Shown here: piece by piece, positions 7,193-16,494 of the stretch
How the letters are laid out: each line of letters begins with the position of its first letter
Numbering within the stretch: the stretch's first letter is position 1
Assembly: GCA_016779445.1 (NCBI GenBank)
Contig: JADHNP010000014.1
Coordinates: forward strand, 1-43,695
Source of the DNA: Luminiphilus sp.
GTDB lineage: Bacteria; Pseudomonadota; Gammaproteobacteria; Pseudomonadales; Halieaceae
Length of the DNA: 43,695 nt
Direction of reading: 5' to 3'
Program-made: the position numbers and the translations under genes
Notes under the pieces: model-generated
What the model saw: only the letters and a program-made list of their open reading frames with translations
Databases searched by the model: none
Told to the model about the DNA's origin: nothing

Positions 7193-9799
7193 TCAGTGAG
7201 CAGCCAATTTTCTCGCCACTTCGGCAATCGACTCGGCATCCACTTTAAAGTGCGCTCGCAGATCCTCGCGCCGCTCGCTCATACCGAAACCATCCGTACC
7301 TAGGGCCACAAAGGGGCCAGGCAGCCAGCTGGCAATCATACGGGGTAAGGCGCGAACATAATCGGTGGCGGCGACAGTGGGCACGCCCGGCTCGGAAAAG
7401 AGCGCGTTTAGCCAGCTTGTTTCAGCGCAACCGGAAAGAGTTGACTGCTCCGCGCGCTCGGCATCTCGGGCCAGCTCAACATAGCTGGTAATGCTGTAGA
7501 CCGCTACGGCGTAGTCGTCTGCTCGAAGACGCGACGCGGCCTCTATGACCTCAAAGAGTATGGTTCCTGACCCCAGCAAATTGACACGTCGTCCCTTGCC
7601 AGAGGCTGGCTCCAGCAAATAACCGCCACGAATCACACCTTCTTCAAGATCGGTATGCGCTGGACGCGGCGGCATGGGTAGCGCCTGGTTGTACATCATG
7701 AGGTAAAAAAGCTCATCGTGATCTTCGATAAACATACGCTGAATACCGTAGCGCACGAGAATCGCGAGCTCCCAGGAAAATGCGGGATCGTACGTCCGCA
7801 CCGAGGGCACTGTGCTGGCAAGAACGGGAGAATGCCCGTCCTGATGCTGGAGGCCTTCCCCATTGAGTGTGGTGCGACCCGCCGTCCCGCCTAGCAGAAA
7901 GCCCCTCGCCATCATGTCGGCAGAAGCCCAGATCATATCGCCGACGCGCTGAAAGCCGAACATAGAATAAAAAATATAGAAAGGAATGGTCGGCACCGCG
8001 AAGGTGGCGTAGGCCGTGCCCGCAGCAATAAAAGAAGCGATTGCACCCGCCTCACAGATTCCCTCCTGAAGAATCTGGCCGTCGACCGCCTCGCGATAGC
8101 TGTTCAGCGCCTCGGCATCGACCGGGGTATAACGCTGGCCATCCGGAGAATAAATGCCGGCCACTTTGAAGAGCGCGTCCATGCCAAAAGTGCGTGCCTC
8201 ATCCGGTACGATCGGGACAATGTATTGCCCCACCGCCTTGTCTCTCAGAAGCTTGGTTAACAGCCGCACCATTGCAGTGGTGGTGGACAGGCTGCGGGAC
8301 TCGCTACCCCCATTGAAGGTAGCAAAGATGTCTGCATCCGGTGGACTCAGACTCGAGGGTGACACATCACGCTTGGGCAGATAACCGCCCAATGCTTCCC
8401 TGCGACTGCGCAAGTAGCTCATTTCTTCGCTGTCTTCGGATGGGCGATAAAACTCTGCGCGGGCAATAGACTGGTCGTCGAGGGGGATGCCCCAGGCGCG
8501 AGCGCAGGCAATCCGCTCCTCGGTAGACAGATCTTTTTTCTGGTGAGCCGTGTTGCGACCCTGAAGCGCCGAACCCATGCCGTCGCCTTTCACCGTCTTC
8601 ACAAGAATAACCGTGGGCCGATCCTCGCTCTCGCAGGCCCGGCGATAGGCTGCATAAAGCTTTTTCGGATCCTGTCCACCACGCTTGATCTGGGCCACCT
8701 CCGCGTCGGTAAGGGTATTCATGAGCTGTTCTAACCGGGGATCGCCATGGACCCAATGCTCACGCTGTTCGCCTCCGGGCAAAATAGAGTAGCGCTGGTA
8801 ATCACCATCGAGACACTCCTCCATACGATGTCGTAAAACACCCTCGTGATCCGCTGCTAGCAAAGCATCCCAGCCGCTACCCCATATCACCTTAAGCACC
8901 TGCCAATCCGCACCGCGAAAAGCCCGTTCCAGCTCTTGAATGATCTTACCGTTACCGCGAACGGGTCCATCCAATCTCTGTAAATTGCAGTTAACAACGA
9001 TCACCAGATTATCGAGCCGCTCACGCGCCGCAATATTGATGGTCCCCAGCACCTCAGGCTCATCTGCTTCACCGTCGCCAATAAAACACCAGATCCGCGC
9101 GTCATCGGCGGCCATGAGTCCTCGGTGCTGCAGATATTTTGCAAAACGGGCGATGTAGATCGACATGGGTACCGACAGCCCCATTGAAGCATTAGGCACC
9201 TGCCAGAATTCCGGCATCGAGCGTGGGTGAGGGTATGAAGGCAAACCCCCTCCCTTTCCCAGCTCCCGGCGGAAATTGCGCAGCTGCTGCTCGCTAAGCC
9301 GCCCCTCGAGATAAGCACGGGCATAGATACCCGGTGCAGCATGGGGCTGGGGAAGCACCAGATCGCCACGTCCCTCAGCGCTGAAAATATGGTGAAACGC
9401 AGTCTCCATTGCGGTGGCGGCAGAGGCATAGGTCGCAATATGCCCTCCTAAGCCAGCGCCCTCATCCTGAGCGCGCAAAATCATAGCCGCGGCGTTCCAA
9501 CGGATGATATTTTCGATACGCTTTTCCAGCTCCAGATCACCGGGATAAGGCGGTTGTTCATCGGGCGAGAGGGTATTGGTATACGGGGTATTGAGCAGTG
9601 CATCCGACAAGGTTACGCCTTGATCGATACTGTATTCCTGAAGTCTTCTGAGTAACGCCCGAACACCCTCATCACCGTATTCCCGTCGGATATCCTCAAG
9701 CGCTGAACGCCACTCCGGCCAGTCGGCGTCGATCAGCGCACTGACATCGACTGGCACAGGCTGCGCATCATCCATAACAATATCGGGCTCTGACGACAT
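7193..9799 (-). CDS. aceE: 2-oxoacid dehydrogenase E1 component, homodimeric type (pyruvate dehydrogenase E1-like)
   Basis: About 868 residues with E. coli AceE-like organisation: YPGDLELEKRI and GLGGHIATYASAAT near the N-terminus, and the thiamine diphosphate motif GDGEADEPE ending in NCNLQRLDGPV. EARTFGMDALF, YSMFGFQRVGD, GRTTLNGEGLQHQDGHS and LGTDGFGMSERRE follow. It decarboxylates pyruvate, or a related 2-oxoacid, in the E1 step of the complex. The start is unsettled: ATG 9799, GTG 9835 and ATG 9775 are in frame and none has a good ribosome binding site. No aceF or lpd is adjacent, so it could be a second, dedicated E1 such as the MdeB-type 2-oxobutyrate enzyme. The protein ends about 20 residues earlier than E. 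coli AceE. Confidence 0.88.
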   Translation of the reverse strand: MSSEPDIVMDDAQPVPVDVSALIDADWPEWRSALEDIRREYGDEGVRALLRRLQEYSIDQGVTLSDALLNTPYTNTLSPDEQPPYPGDLELEKRIENIIRWNAAAMILRAQDEGAGLGGHIATYASAATAMETAFHHIFSAEGRGDLVLPQPHAAPGIYARAYLEGRLSEQQLRNFRRELGKGGGLPSYPHPRSMPEFWQVPNASMGLSVPMSIYIARFAKYLQHRGLMAADDARIWCFIGDGEADEPEVLGTINIAARERLDNLVIVVNCNLQRLDGPVRGNGKIIQELERAFRGADWQVLKVIWGSGWDALLAADHEGVLRHRMEECLDGDYQRYSILPGGEQREHWVHGDPRLEQLMNTLTDAEVAQIKRGGQDPKKLYAAYRRACESEDRPTVILVKTVKGDGMGSALQGRNTAHQKKDLSTEERIACARAWGIPLDDQSIARAEFYRPSEDSEEMSYLRSRREALGGYLPKRDVSPSSLSPPDADIFATFNGGSESRSLSTTTAMVRLLTKLLRDKAVGQYIVPIVPDEARTFGMDALFKVAGIYSPDGQRYTPVDAEALNSYREAVDGQILQEGICEAGAIASFIAAGTAYATFAVPTIPFYIFYSMFGFQRVGDMIWASADMMARGFLLGGTAGRTTLNGEGLQHQDGHSPVLASTVPSVRTYDPAFSWELAILVRYGIQRMFIEDHDELFYLMMYNQALPMPPRPAHTDLEEGVIRGGYLLEPASGKGRRVNLLGSGTILFEVIEAASRLRADDYAVAVYSITSYVELARDAERAEQSTLSGCAETSWLNALFSEPGVPTVAATDYVRALPRMIASWLPGPFVALGTDGFGMSERREDLRAHFKVDAESIAEVARKLAAH

Positions 9800-9875
9800 G
9801 CAGGCAGGGTATCTGGTACTGCGGGGTGAGATCACTCATGATGCGGATAGTAACCTAACCAGCAGGACGCCTGTC

Positions 9876-10478
9876 ATGCCGCAACGAAAAGCGCTCGAAA
9901 GAACGGATGGGGGAATGGGCGAGAGGCCTGCTCTGATTGTGGTCGATGTTGTGGTGGGCTTCACTGACCCCGCATGCCCGCTGGGCTCAGAGGCGAATTC
10001 AGTGGTGGCGGCCAATATTAAACTTATGAATGCCTTTCACAAGGCAAACTTGCCCGTCGTGCTCACCACCGTTATCTACCACCACGAGGAGCAGGCTTCG
10101 GTCTTTCGTGCCCGCATCCCGGCGCTGAATCTCCTCACTCCAGATTCCGAGTGGGTCCAATTCGACCCACGCCTGCCCGTCACAGCGACTGACCTCCAAC
10201 TTGAGAAGCGTCACGCGAGTAGCTTCCACGGCACCACGCTGGACGATTGGCTGAAAGCGCGCGACGTGGATTCGGTTGTCGTAACGGGGCTTACGACCAG
10301 CGGATGTGTGCGCGCAACCGCAGTAGACGGTTTACAAAACAATTATCGGGTATTGATTCCAAGAGAAGCCTGTGGCGACCGCGATAACCAAGCTCACGAG
10401 GCCAATCTCTATGACCTCAATGCGAAGTACGCTGACGTCGTGTCACTTGAGGATGTGCTGCTCTCACTCCCCACCTGA
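9876..10478 (+). CDS. Isochorismatase-like cysteine hydrolase
   Basis: This 200-residue alpha/beta hydrolase has the family catalytic triad: Asp24 in VVDVV, Lys111 in EKRHASSF and Cys144 in TSGCVRATAVDGLQ. It resembles the N-carbamoylsarcosine amidohydrolase/nicotinamidase branch and probably hydrolyses a small amide or carbamoyl compound; the substrate is unknown. ATG 9876 has AGGA about 9 bases before it and fits the conserved N-terminus better than ATG 9798, which would overlap aceE. It is divergent from aceE and its last 15 bases overlap the convergent DUF1244 gene. Confidence 0.85.
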   Translation: MPQRKALERTDGGMGERPALIVVDVVVGFTDPACPLGSEANSVVAANIKLMNAFHKANLPVVLTTVIYHHEEQASVFRARIPALNLLTPDSEWVQFDPRLPVTATDLQLEKRHASSFHGTTLDDWLKARDVDSVVVTGLTTSGCVRATAVDGLQNNYRVLIPREACGDRDNQAHEANLYDLNAKYADVVSLEDVLLSLPT

Positions 10479-10796
10479 AGGATTCTGCTGTGCAGCAAAA
10501 GCAGCGGTCTGCTCGGACGTAGCCTCGGTTTGATAGTGCGCTTTCCACTCTACATAAGGCATTCCGTAGATGATTTCTCGAGCAGCTTCCTTATGCAGCT
10601 CAACGCCTGTCTCGCTTGACGCCTCTGCATACCACTTGGACAAGCAATTGCGACAGAACCCCGCCAGATTCATCAAATCAATATTCTGAACATCTTTGCG
10701 ACTATCCAAGTGCTGCAACAAGCGACGAAAAACCGCCGCCTCGATCGCTTCTTGAGTCTCGTTCCCGGAACCGTGTTGCGGAAAATCTTCAGTCAT
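10464..10796 (-). CDS. DUF1244 family protein
   Basis: This 110-residue protein matches the small proteobacterial DUF1244 family: a helical N-terminus, then AAVFRRLLQHL, LMNLAGFCRNCLSKWY and a following GMPYVEWKAHYQ. No biochemical function is known to me; the FCRNCLSKW cysteine pair is a conserved feature that might bind metal. Its ATG overlaps the Nudix stop by 8 bases (ATGACTGA), so it is the last gene of a dnaE-Nudix-DUF1244 unit. Its 3' end overlaps the convergent isochorismatase-like gene by 15 bases. Confidence 0.85.
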   Translation of the reverse strand: MTEDFPQHGSGNETQEAIEAAVFRRLLQHLDSRKDVQNIDLMNLAGFCRNCLSKWYAEASSETGVELHKEAAREIIYGMPYVEWKAHYQTEATSEQTAAFAAQQNPSGGE

Positions 10797-11307
10797 TGCC
10801 CGTCTCCTGAGTTAATTTATTTCCCGAGCGGTTCGCACTCGCTCGCACCGGTGCAGTGCGCTCAATGATAACTGCACGGATTGCCGCGCCCTGACCGGCA
10901 TAGCGCCACTCGGCGTCCGGAACCTGCTCCAGCTGCCACCAACCGACCTGCTTTATTTCCAGGGGCCGGCGAATCTTGGGTTCAGTGGCAGGGGGCGCGT
11001 CGCACCAGAATAAATGAAATCCATTGTCGAATACGGTGGCCAGCGACCCCGCGGCCACCGACAGACCGGTCTCTTCAAATACTTCTCGCTCAGCGCCGCA
11101 ATGTGCACTTTCGTCTCGCTCTACACTGCCGCCGGGCAAAGCGAGCTGTCCGCTCCAGTCCCTCACTAGCAGGATACCGGCATCGCTATTTACCAAGCAG
11201 CCCGCACTGACAGCGGACACGAATCGGGCCTGATCGGAGCACGGTGGCGTGCTCTCTCCACACCCCATCAGACAAACCACAAGGCTGCTCACCACACTAC
11301 GATTCAT
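10789..11307 (-). CDS. Nudix hydrolase with lipoprotein signal peptide
   Basis: The 172-residue protein begins with a short lipoprotein signal (MNRSVVSSLVVCLMGC), giving a lipobox LMGC with Cys16 as the likely lipidated residue; Gly17 at +2 favours the outer membrane. A complete Nudix box follows: GGSVERDESAHCGAEREVFE and ETGL fit G-x5-E-x7-REUxEExGU. Nudix enzymes hydrolyse nucleoside diphosphates linked to another group, usually in the cytoplasm, so an exported lipid-anchored member is notable. The frame extends upstream inside dnaE, but ATG 11307 starts the signal peptide and overlaps the dnaE stop by 11 bases. The substrate cannot be inferred. Confidence 0.8.
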   Translation of the reverse strand: MNRSVVSSLVVCLMGCGESTPPCSDQARFVSAVSAGCLVNSDAGILLVRDWSGQLALPGGSVERDESAHCGAEREVFEETGLSVAAGSLATVFDNGFHLFWCDAPPATEPKIRRPLEIKQVGWWQLEQVPDAEWRYAGQGAAIRAVIIERTAPVRASANRSGNKLTQETGND

Positions 11308-14300
11308 ATACCCATTCGGCGGCCTCATTGCCAACCGCAACGCGAAGTTCATCCAACAAGGCGTCACTGGGGTGCACTTGCCATGCGGCACCCAAGCGGA
11401 TTGCAACAGACCCTTTGGGCTGCACGTATTCCATCACAACAGGACATTGCCCTCCGACCGCAGGCCTCAAGATATTGGCCAGCAGCTTACTGAACCCCTC
11501 ATCTACGCGATGACTGGGAACCCTCAAGCGCAACTGAGAGACCCTCGCCTTTCTGGCCTCCTCCAGGGAGCGGGCTGCTTTGGTACGCATGGCAATACCG
11601 CCATTGAAGTCATCGACTTGCAGACGCCCCTCCAACAAGACAATGCGGTCCTTTTGCAAAAGATCGCGGTGCTCAGTAAATACATCGTTGTACACCGTGG
11701 CTTCAATCTGGCCGGAGCCATCATCCAGCTTCAGTACAGCCATCGGTCCACGCTGAGTTTTGATCGTCCTGATATCCAATATGAGGCCGGCCACCACCGC
11801 CTGACTGTTAGCCTGAAGCTCGCGGATTCGTCGGGGGGCAAATTTACGCACCTCGGCTTCATAAGCTTCCATCGGGTGACCACTCAAAAAACTGCCCAGA
11901 CTCTCTTTTTCTGCATTGAGCAATTCGGTGAGCGTCCATGGACGCGAATGACGATATTCTCTATATGGGTCCTCCACTGAATCACCTGCGGCAATCACCT
12001 CCCCGAATAAGTCCTGCATACCCGCCGCAGAGTTATTAGCAACCTGCTCAGCGGCGCGAATGGCGTCATCAAGTGACGCGAGTAAAATCCAGCGCTCTAC
12101 CTTCAGCTCATCCAGCGCCCCACTTTTAATCAGCGCTTCCAGCGCCCGCCGATTCACCTTACGTGGATCCGTTCGTGAACAAAGATCAAACAGACTCTCG
12201 AAACCACCCTGCTCGCGTGCAGCGAGCAAGTTGGCAATCGGGCCTTCGCCCAGTCCCTTTATAGCCCCAAGGCCGTAGCGAATCTGTCCCTCAGAGGTCA
12301 CAGAGAACGCATACAAACCCTGTTGTATTGAGGGAGGTAAGACCTGTAAGCCCATACGGCGGGCCTCGTCACGAAATGTGAGCATTTTGTCAGTGTTATC
12401 TATATCCGAGCTCATCACCGCCGCCATAAACTCAGCGGGATGGTGCGTTTTCAGCCATGCGGTCTGATAGGAAACCAGCGCATAGGCTGCAGAATGTGAC
12501 TTGTTAAATCCATATCCAGCGAACTTTTCGACCAGATCAAAAATCCTCATAGCCAATGCAGGATCAATGCCCTTTTCAGCCGCGCCCTCTTCAAAGACGC
12601 TGCGCTGCTTGGCCATTTCCTCCGGCTTTTTCTTGCCCATGGCGCGACGGAGTAGATCGGCCCCTCCCAGGCTATAACCCGCTAACACCTGAGCAATCTG
12701 CATGACCTGTTCTTGATAGAGAATAATGCCGTAGGTAGGTTCGAGAATGGGCTTCAACCATTCATGCTGATACTGCGCATCTGGAAACGAGATAGGCTCC
12801 CGACCGTGCTTGCGGCTAATAAAGTTCTCAACCATTCCAGATTGCAAAGGTCCCGGCCTGAACAGCGCGACCAAAGCGATGATGTCCTCGAAGCAATCGG
12901 GTCGTAAGTTTTTGATCAGCTCCTTCATCCCTCTGCTCTCGAGCTGAAATACGGCAGTGGTATCACCCGCTTGTAACAGGCGAAATACCTCGGGGTCATC
13001 AAGCGGAATACAGTCTATATCGAGGGGCGCTGCGCCAAGGGCGTTCACCATTTCAATCGCCCACTGAATGATGGTCAAGGTTCTCAAGCCCAGAAAATCA
13101 AACTTGACGAGGCCCGCCTCCTCCACATCGTTCTTGTCGTACTGGGTAACCAGACTTCCACCTTCCTCGTCGCAATAGACAGGAGAGAAATCCGTCAACT
13201 CAGACGGGGCAATCACGACCCCGCCAGCATGCTTACCCGCGTTTCGCGTCACGCCTTCAAGTTGCACGGCCATATCCCAAATTTCTTGAGCTGAGCTGTC
13301 CTCTTGCAGGAGTTGCAACAGTTGCTCTTCCTGCTCCAATGCCTTTGCCAAAGTCATGCCGACTTCAAAAGGAATCAGCTTGGACATGCGATCTGCTAGA
13401 CCGTAGGGTTTACCCTGAACCCGCGCCACATCGCGCACCACTGCCTTCGCCGCCATCGTCCCAAAAGTAATGATTTGCGACACCGCGTGCCGACCATAGG
13501 TCTGCGCCACATAATCGATGACCTCGTCGCGACGCTCCATACAAAAATCTACGTCAAAGTCAGGCATGGATACTCGATCGGGATTCAGGAAGCGCTCAAA
13601 AAGGAGGTCATAGGCGATAGGATCAAGATCGGTGATGCCCAATGCATAGGCGACCAGTGACCCCGCACCCGAGCCGCGACCTGGGCCAACGGGTATCTCT
13701 TGCTCCTTTGCCCATCGAATGAAATCCATCACGACGAGGAAATAGCCCGGGAACCCCATTTGATTGATGGTCGCCAGTTCAAAATCGAGCCGGTCCCGAT
13801 AGGGACTCAGTTGGTCGGGGGTCCAGTCGGGATATCTGCTGAGTAGGCCTTCATGGGACAATCGACCGAGAAACTGCTCAATCGTCTCTCCTTCTGGCAC
13901 TGGAAAATCAGGTAGAAATGGCTGCCCCAGCGCCATCGAGACAGAGCATCGCCGCGCAATCTCAATCGTATTTTCAATCGCTTCGGGAATATCAGCGAAA
14001 AGTGCAATCATCTCCTCAGCGGAGCGTAAGTACTGCTGCTCCGAATAGGCACGCAGGCGTCTGGGGTCATCGAGAGTGCGCCCATCCCCTATGCAGACTC
14101 TGGCCTCGTGCGCCTCAAACTCCTCTGCCTCCATGAACCGGACGTCATTGGTAGCAACTACAGGGCAGTCGTAATCACCCGCCAATGCCACCACTGCATG
14201 GAGATAATCCTCCTCATCTGCACGGCCAGTGCGCTGTATCTCCAGATAGAAGCGCATCGGAAACCACTCGAGCCATCTGGTGAGTGCAGCATGTGCGTCA

Positions 14301-14740
14301 CTGTCTCGCCCATGCAGCAACGCCTGACCGATATCGCCCTGCCGCCCGCCAGACAAAGCGATGAGTCCCTGAGCGTGATCGCGAACCCAGTCAAGCCGGA
14401 CTCGAGGTCGCCCCAGATACTGCCCCTGCTGATAAGCACGCGACAGCAGCACCATCAGGTTGTGGTAACCGGCCTCGTTCTGTGCGAGCAAACACAACTC
14501 GTGGTGGCGCTCTTCATCTATAGGATCAACCACGTGCAAATCGGCACCGATAATCAATTTGATGCCGAGGGCTGAGGCCGCTTTGTAGGCCTTTACCAAT
14601 CCGAAAAAATTGTGATGATCCGTGATGGCGACTGCAGGCATACCCAGCTCCGCTACCCGCGCCATCATGGGCGTGATCCTCAATAGGCCATCGATGAGTG
14701 AATATTCGGTATGCAGTCGGAGATGAACAAAAGTGGTCAT
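11297..14740 (-). CDS. dnaE: DNA polymerase III subunit alpha
   Basis: The 1147-residue replicative polymerase has family length. An N-terminal PHP domain starts HLRLHTEYSLIDG; the first histidine of the usual HxH pair is Arg, as in E. coli, but TDHHN keeps a His that E. coli lacks. The palm carries PDFDVDF (about 391-397) with the catalytic aspartates, and KFDFLGLRT holds the third. The helix-hairpin-helix and OB regions follow (GRLQVDDFNGG near the C-terminus). It lies 9 bases after rnhB, in the standard lpxB-rnhB-dnaE order, but accA does not follow; the Nudix lipoprotein gene takes that place. Confidence 0.97.
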   Translation of the reverse strand: MTTFVHLRLHTEYSLIDGLLRITPMMARVAELGMPAVAITDHHNFFGLVKAYKAASALGIKLIIGADLHVVDPIDEERHHELCLLAQNEAGYHNLMVLLSRAYQQGQYLGRPRVRLDWVRDHAQGLIALSGGRQGDIGQALLHGRDSDAHAALTRWLEWFPMRFYLEIQRTGRADEEDYLHAVVALAGDYDCPVVATNDVRFMEAEEFEAHEARVCIGDGRTLDDPRRLRAYSEQQYLRSAEEMIALFADIPEAIENTIEIARRCSVSMALGQPFLPDFPVPEGETIEQFLGRLSHEGLLSRYPDWTPDQLSPYRDRLDFELATINQMGFPGYFLVVMDFIRWAKEQEIPVGPGRGSGAGSLVAYALGITDLDPIAYDLLFERFLNPDRVSMPDFDVDFCMERRDEVIDYVAQTYGRHAVSQIITFGTMAAKAVVRDVARVQGKPYGLADRMSKLIPFEVGMTLAKALEQEEQLLQLLQEDSSAQEIWDMAVQLEGVTRNAGKHAGGVVIAPSELTDFSPVYCDEEGGSLVTQYDKNDVEEAGLVKFDFLGLRTLTIIQWAIEMVNALGAAPLDIDCIPLDDPEVFRLLQAGDTTAVFQLESRGMKELIKNLRPDCFEDIIALVALFRPGPLQSGMVENFISRKHGREPISFPDAQYQHEWLKPILEPTYGIILYQEQVMQIAQVLAGYSLGGADLLRRAMGKKKPEEMAKQRSVFEEGAAEKGIDPALAMRIFDLVEKFAGYGFNKSHSAAYALVSYQTAWLKTHHPAEFMAAVMSSDIDNTDKMLTFRDEARRMGLQVLPPSIQQGLYAFSVTSEGQIRYGLGAIKGLGEGPIANLLAAREQGGFESLFDLCSRTDPRKVNRRALEALIKSGALDELKVERWILLASLDDAIRAAEQVANNSAAGMQDLFGEVIAAGDSVEDPYREYRHSRPWTLTELLNAEKESLGSFLSGHPMEAYEAEVRKFAPRRIRELQANSQAVVAGLILDIRTIKTQRGPMAVLKLDDGSGQIEATVYNDVFTEHRDLLQKDRIVLLEGRLQVDDFNGGIAMRTKAARSLEEARKARVSQLRLRVPSHRVDEGFSKLLANILRPAVGGQCPVVMEYVQPKGSVAIRLGAAWQVHPSDALLDELRVAVGNEAAEWVYES

Positions 14741-14749
14741 AGGGTCACG

Positions 14750-15358
14750 CTATCCCACCTCGGGGTCGGCCAGCAAGCGCTTCACCGGAGCAAAGCTGCG
14801 GCGATGGATGGGCGACACCCCCAGCTTGCTCAGGGCTGCCAGATGCGCTTTCGTGGGATATCCCTTATGTGCGGCCAACCCATAACCCGGAAAGCGGGAG
14901 TCCAGCTCAACCATTTCCTGATCTCTCACTACTTTAGCGAGAATTGACGCGGCGCTAATGGCGGGCTCTTTCAGATCCCCTTTGACAATTGCCCGAGCCT
15001 CATAAGGCCATTGCGGTAGCCGATTGCCGTCGACCAGCACAAGGGTGGGTTGGATCGCAAGCGCCTCCACCGCGCGCCGCATTGCCAGCAGTGACGCCTG
15101 AAGAATATTGAATTCATCAATTTCTGCAACGGTACTTCGGCCCAGCGCCCAAGCCCTTGCCTCGCTGCGAATCATACCGGCAAGCATAACGCGCTTAGAC
15201 TCGGACAACGCCTTGGAGTCGGTCAGACCAGCCAGCGGATGATCGGGCAGAATGACAGCCGCGGCGATAACATCACCGGCGAGCGGGCCACGCCCCACTT
15301 CGTCTACCCCTGCAATCACGTGCCCCGTGGTGCGCTGAAAGAGATCCGGCGTCTCCAT
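14750..15358 (-). CDS. rnhB: Ribonuclease HII
   Basis: The 202-residue enzyme cuts RNA in RNA-DNA hybrids and removes single ribonucleotides. The motifs [12 protein letters not shown] (Asp19, Glu20), [11 protein letters not shown] and LVDGN (Asp110) give the metal-binding acidic residues; the fourth lies in the [10 protein letters not shown] region. ATG 15358 shares one base with the lpxB stop (TGATG), so translation is likely coupled; a GTG one codon earlier is possible. The neighbours lpxB and dnaE are the usual ones. Confidence 0.96.
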   Translation of the reverse strand: METPDLFQRTTGHVIAGVDEVGRGPLAGDVIAAAVILPDHPLAGLTDSKALSESKRVMLAGMIRSEARAWALGRSTVAEIDEFNILQASLLAMRRAVEALAIQPTLVLVDGNRLPQWPYEARAIVKGDLKEPAISAASILAKVVRDQEMVELDSRFPGYGLAAHKGYPTKAHLAALSKLGVSPIHRRSFAPVKRLLADPEVG

Positions 15359-16494
15359 CACTCGGGAATCATAGACTGCAGCGCCGTAATGGTACGTTCA
15401 GAAAATTGACCGCCAATCTGCTCGGCGAGCACTTCAAATATGCTTATTTGTTGGTCTGCCTCAGTACTCAGAACCCGCGTCATCGCATCGGCCAATACAT
15501 CTGGCGTGGCCTCATTTTGCAGATACTCCGGCACCACTGCGCGCCCCGCCAGAATATTGGGGAGCCCCACAAATGGTGTTTTAACCATGCGTGACAAGAG
15601 TGCCCAGGAGACAGATGACATGCGATACGCAATCACCATCGGTTTACGCATCAGCATGGCTTCGAGGGTGGCGGTCCCAGATGCCAACAACACCGCATCG
15701 CTGGCACCCATCACTTCCCTACCGCCACCGCTCATTATCGTTACATTGAGCGAGCGTCCGCTAAGCATCGCACGAATTTGATTTTCCCGATGCGTATTGG
15801 CTGCAGGAATAACAAAAGACAGATTGGCGTCGCGTCGCTGCAAACATTGCATAGTCTGTGCAAACACCGGCATAAGGTGACGCACCTCAGCCTCCCGGCT
15901 ACCTGGGAGCACTGCCACCAGGGTTTTGTGGTGGGGAAGATCAAGATCAGTTCGGAGCTGTTCGGGCGGAGCTAAATCTTGGAGATCATCGATAAGCGGA
16001 TGCCCAACGCAGACCGCGTCGATACCGGCCTGCTGATAGATGGCAACCTCAAATGGGAGTAGGCATAGCATCTTGTCAACCGACGCACGAATGCCCTTCA
16101 GCCTGCCCCGACGCCACGCCCATACCGAAGGACTCACTAGATGCGCCGTAGTAATACCTTGCGCGCGCAATCGTCGCTCAACTGGCAAATTAAAATCGGG
16201 ACTGTCGACCCCCAAGAAGAGACTTGGCGACCAGTCCAGCTGCTGGGTTATCAGGGCACTTCGTATTTTCAGCAACTCTGGCAACCGCTTCAGCGGTTCA
16301 ACCAATCCCATCACAGAAAGACGATCTATGGGGTGACTGGAAGCGAACCCCGCTGCCTGCATCTCGCAGCCACCGATACCTCTGGCATCAATATTGGGAT
16401 TGCACTCACGCCACGATCTCAACACTGCACCCGCCAAAATGTCACCGGAAGTCTCTCCGGCACATATGCCCAGACGCAGCGCCTCGTCGGTCAC
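15358..16494 (-). CDS. lpxB: Lipid-A-disaccharide synthase
   Basis: The 378-residue GT-B glycosyltransferase joins UDP-2,3-diacylglucosamine to lipid X, forming the lipid A disaccharide on the inner face of the cytoplasmic membrane. [10 protein letters not shown] at the N-terminus, [15 protein letters not shown] and LPGSREAEV are family marks, and [11 protein letters not shown] forms the C-terminal nucleotide site. It starts with GTG 16494, overlapping the lpxA stop by one base (TAGTG), and is coupled downstream to rnhB. Confidence 0.96.
   Translation of the reverse strand: MTDEALRLGICAGETSGDILAGAVLRSWRECNPNIDARGIGGCEMQAAGFASSHPIDRLSVMGLVEPLKRLPELLKIRSALITQQLDWSPSLFLGVDSPDFNLPVERRLRAQGITTAHLVSPSVWAWRRGRLKGIRASVDKMLCLLPFEVAIYQQAGIDAVCVGHPLIDDLQDLAPPEQLRTDLDLPHHKTLVAVLPGSREAEVRHLMPVFAQTMQCLQRRDANLSFVIPAANTHRENQIRAMLSGRSLNVTIMSGGGREVMGASDAVLLASGTATLEAMLMRKPMVIAYRMSSVSWALLSRMVKTPFVGLPNILAGRAVVPEYLQNEATPDVLADAMTRVLSTEADQQISIFEVLAEQIGGQFSERTITALQSMIPE

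Noticed and set aside
11249-11980. 243-codon plus-strand frame
   Set aside because: Antisense to dnaE and the Nudix gene, with no family motif; a codon-usage shadow.
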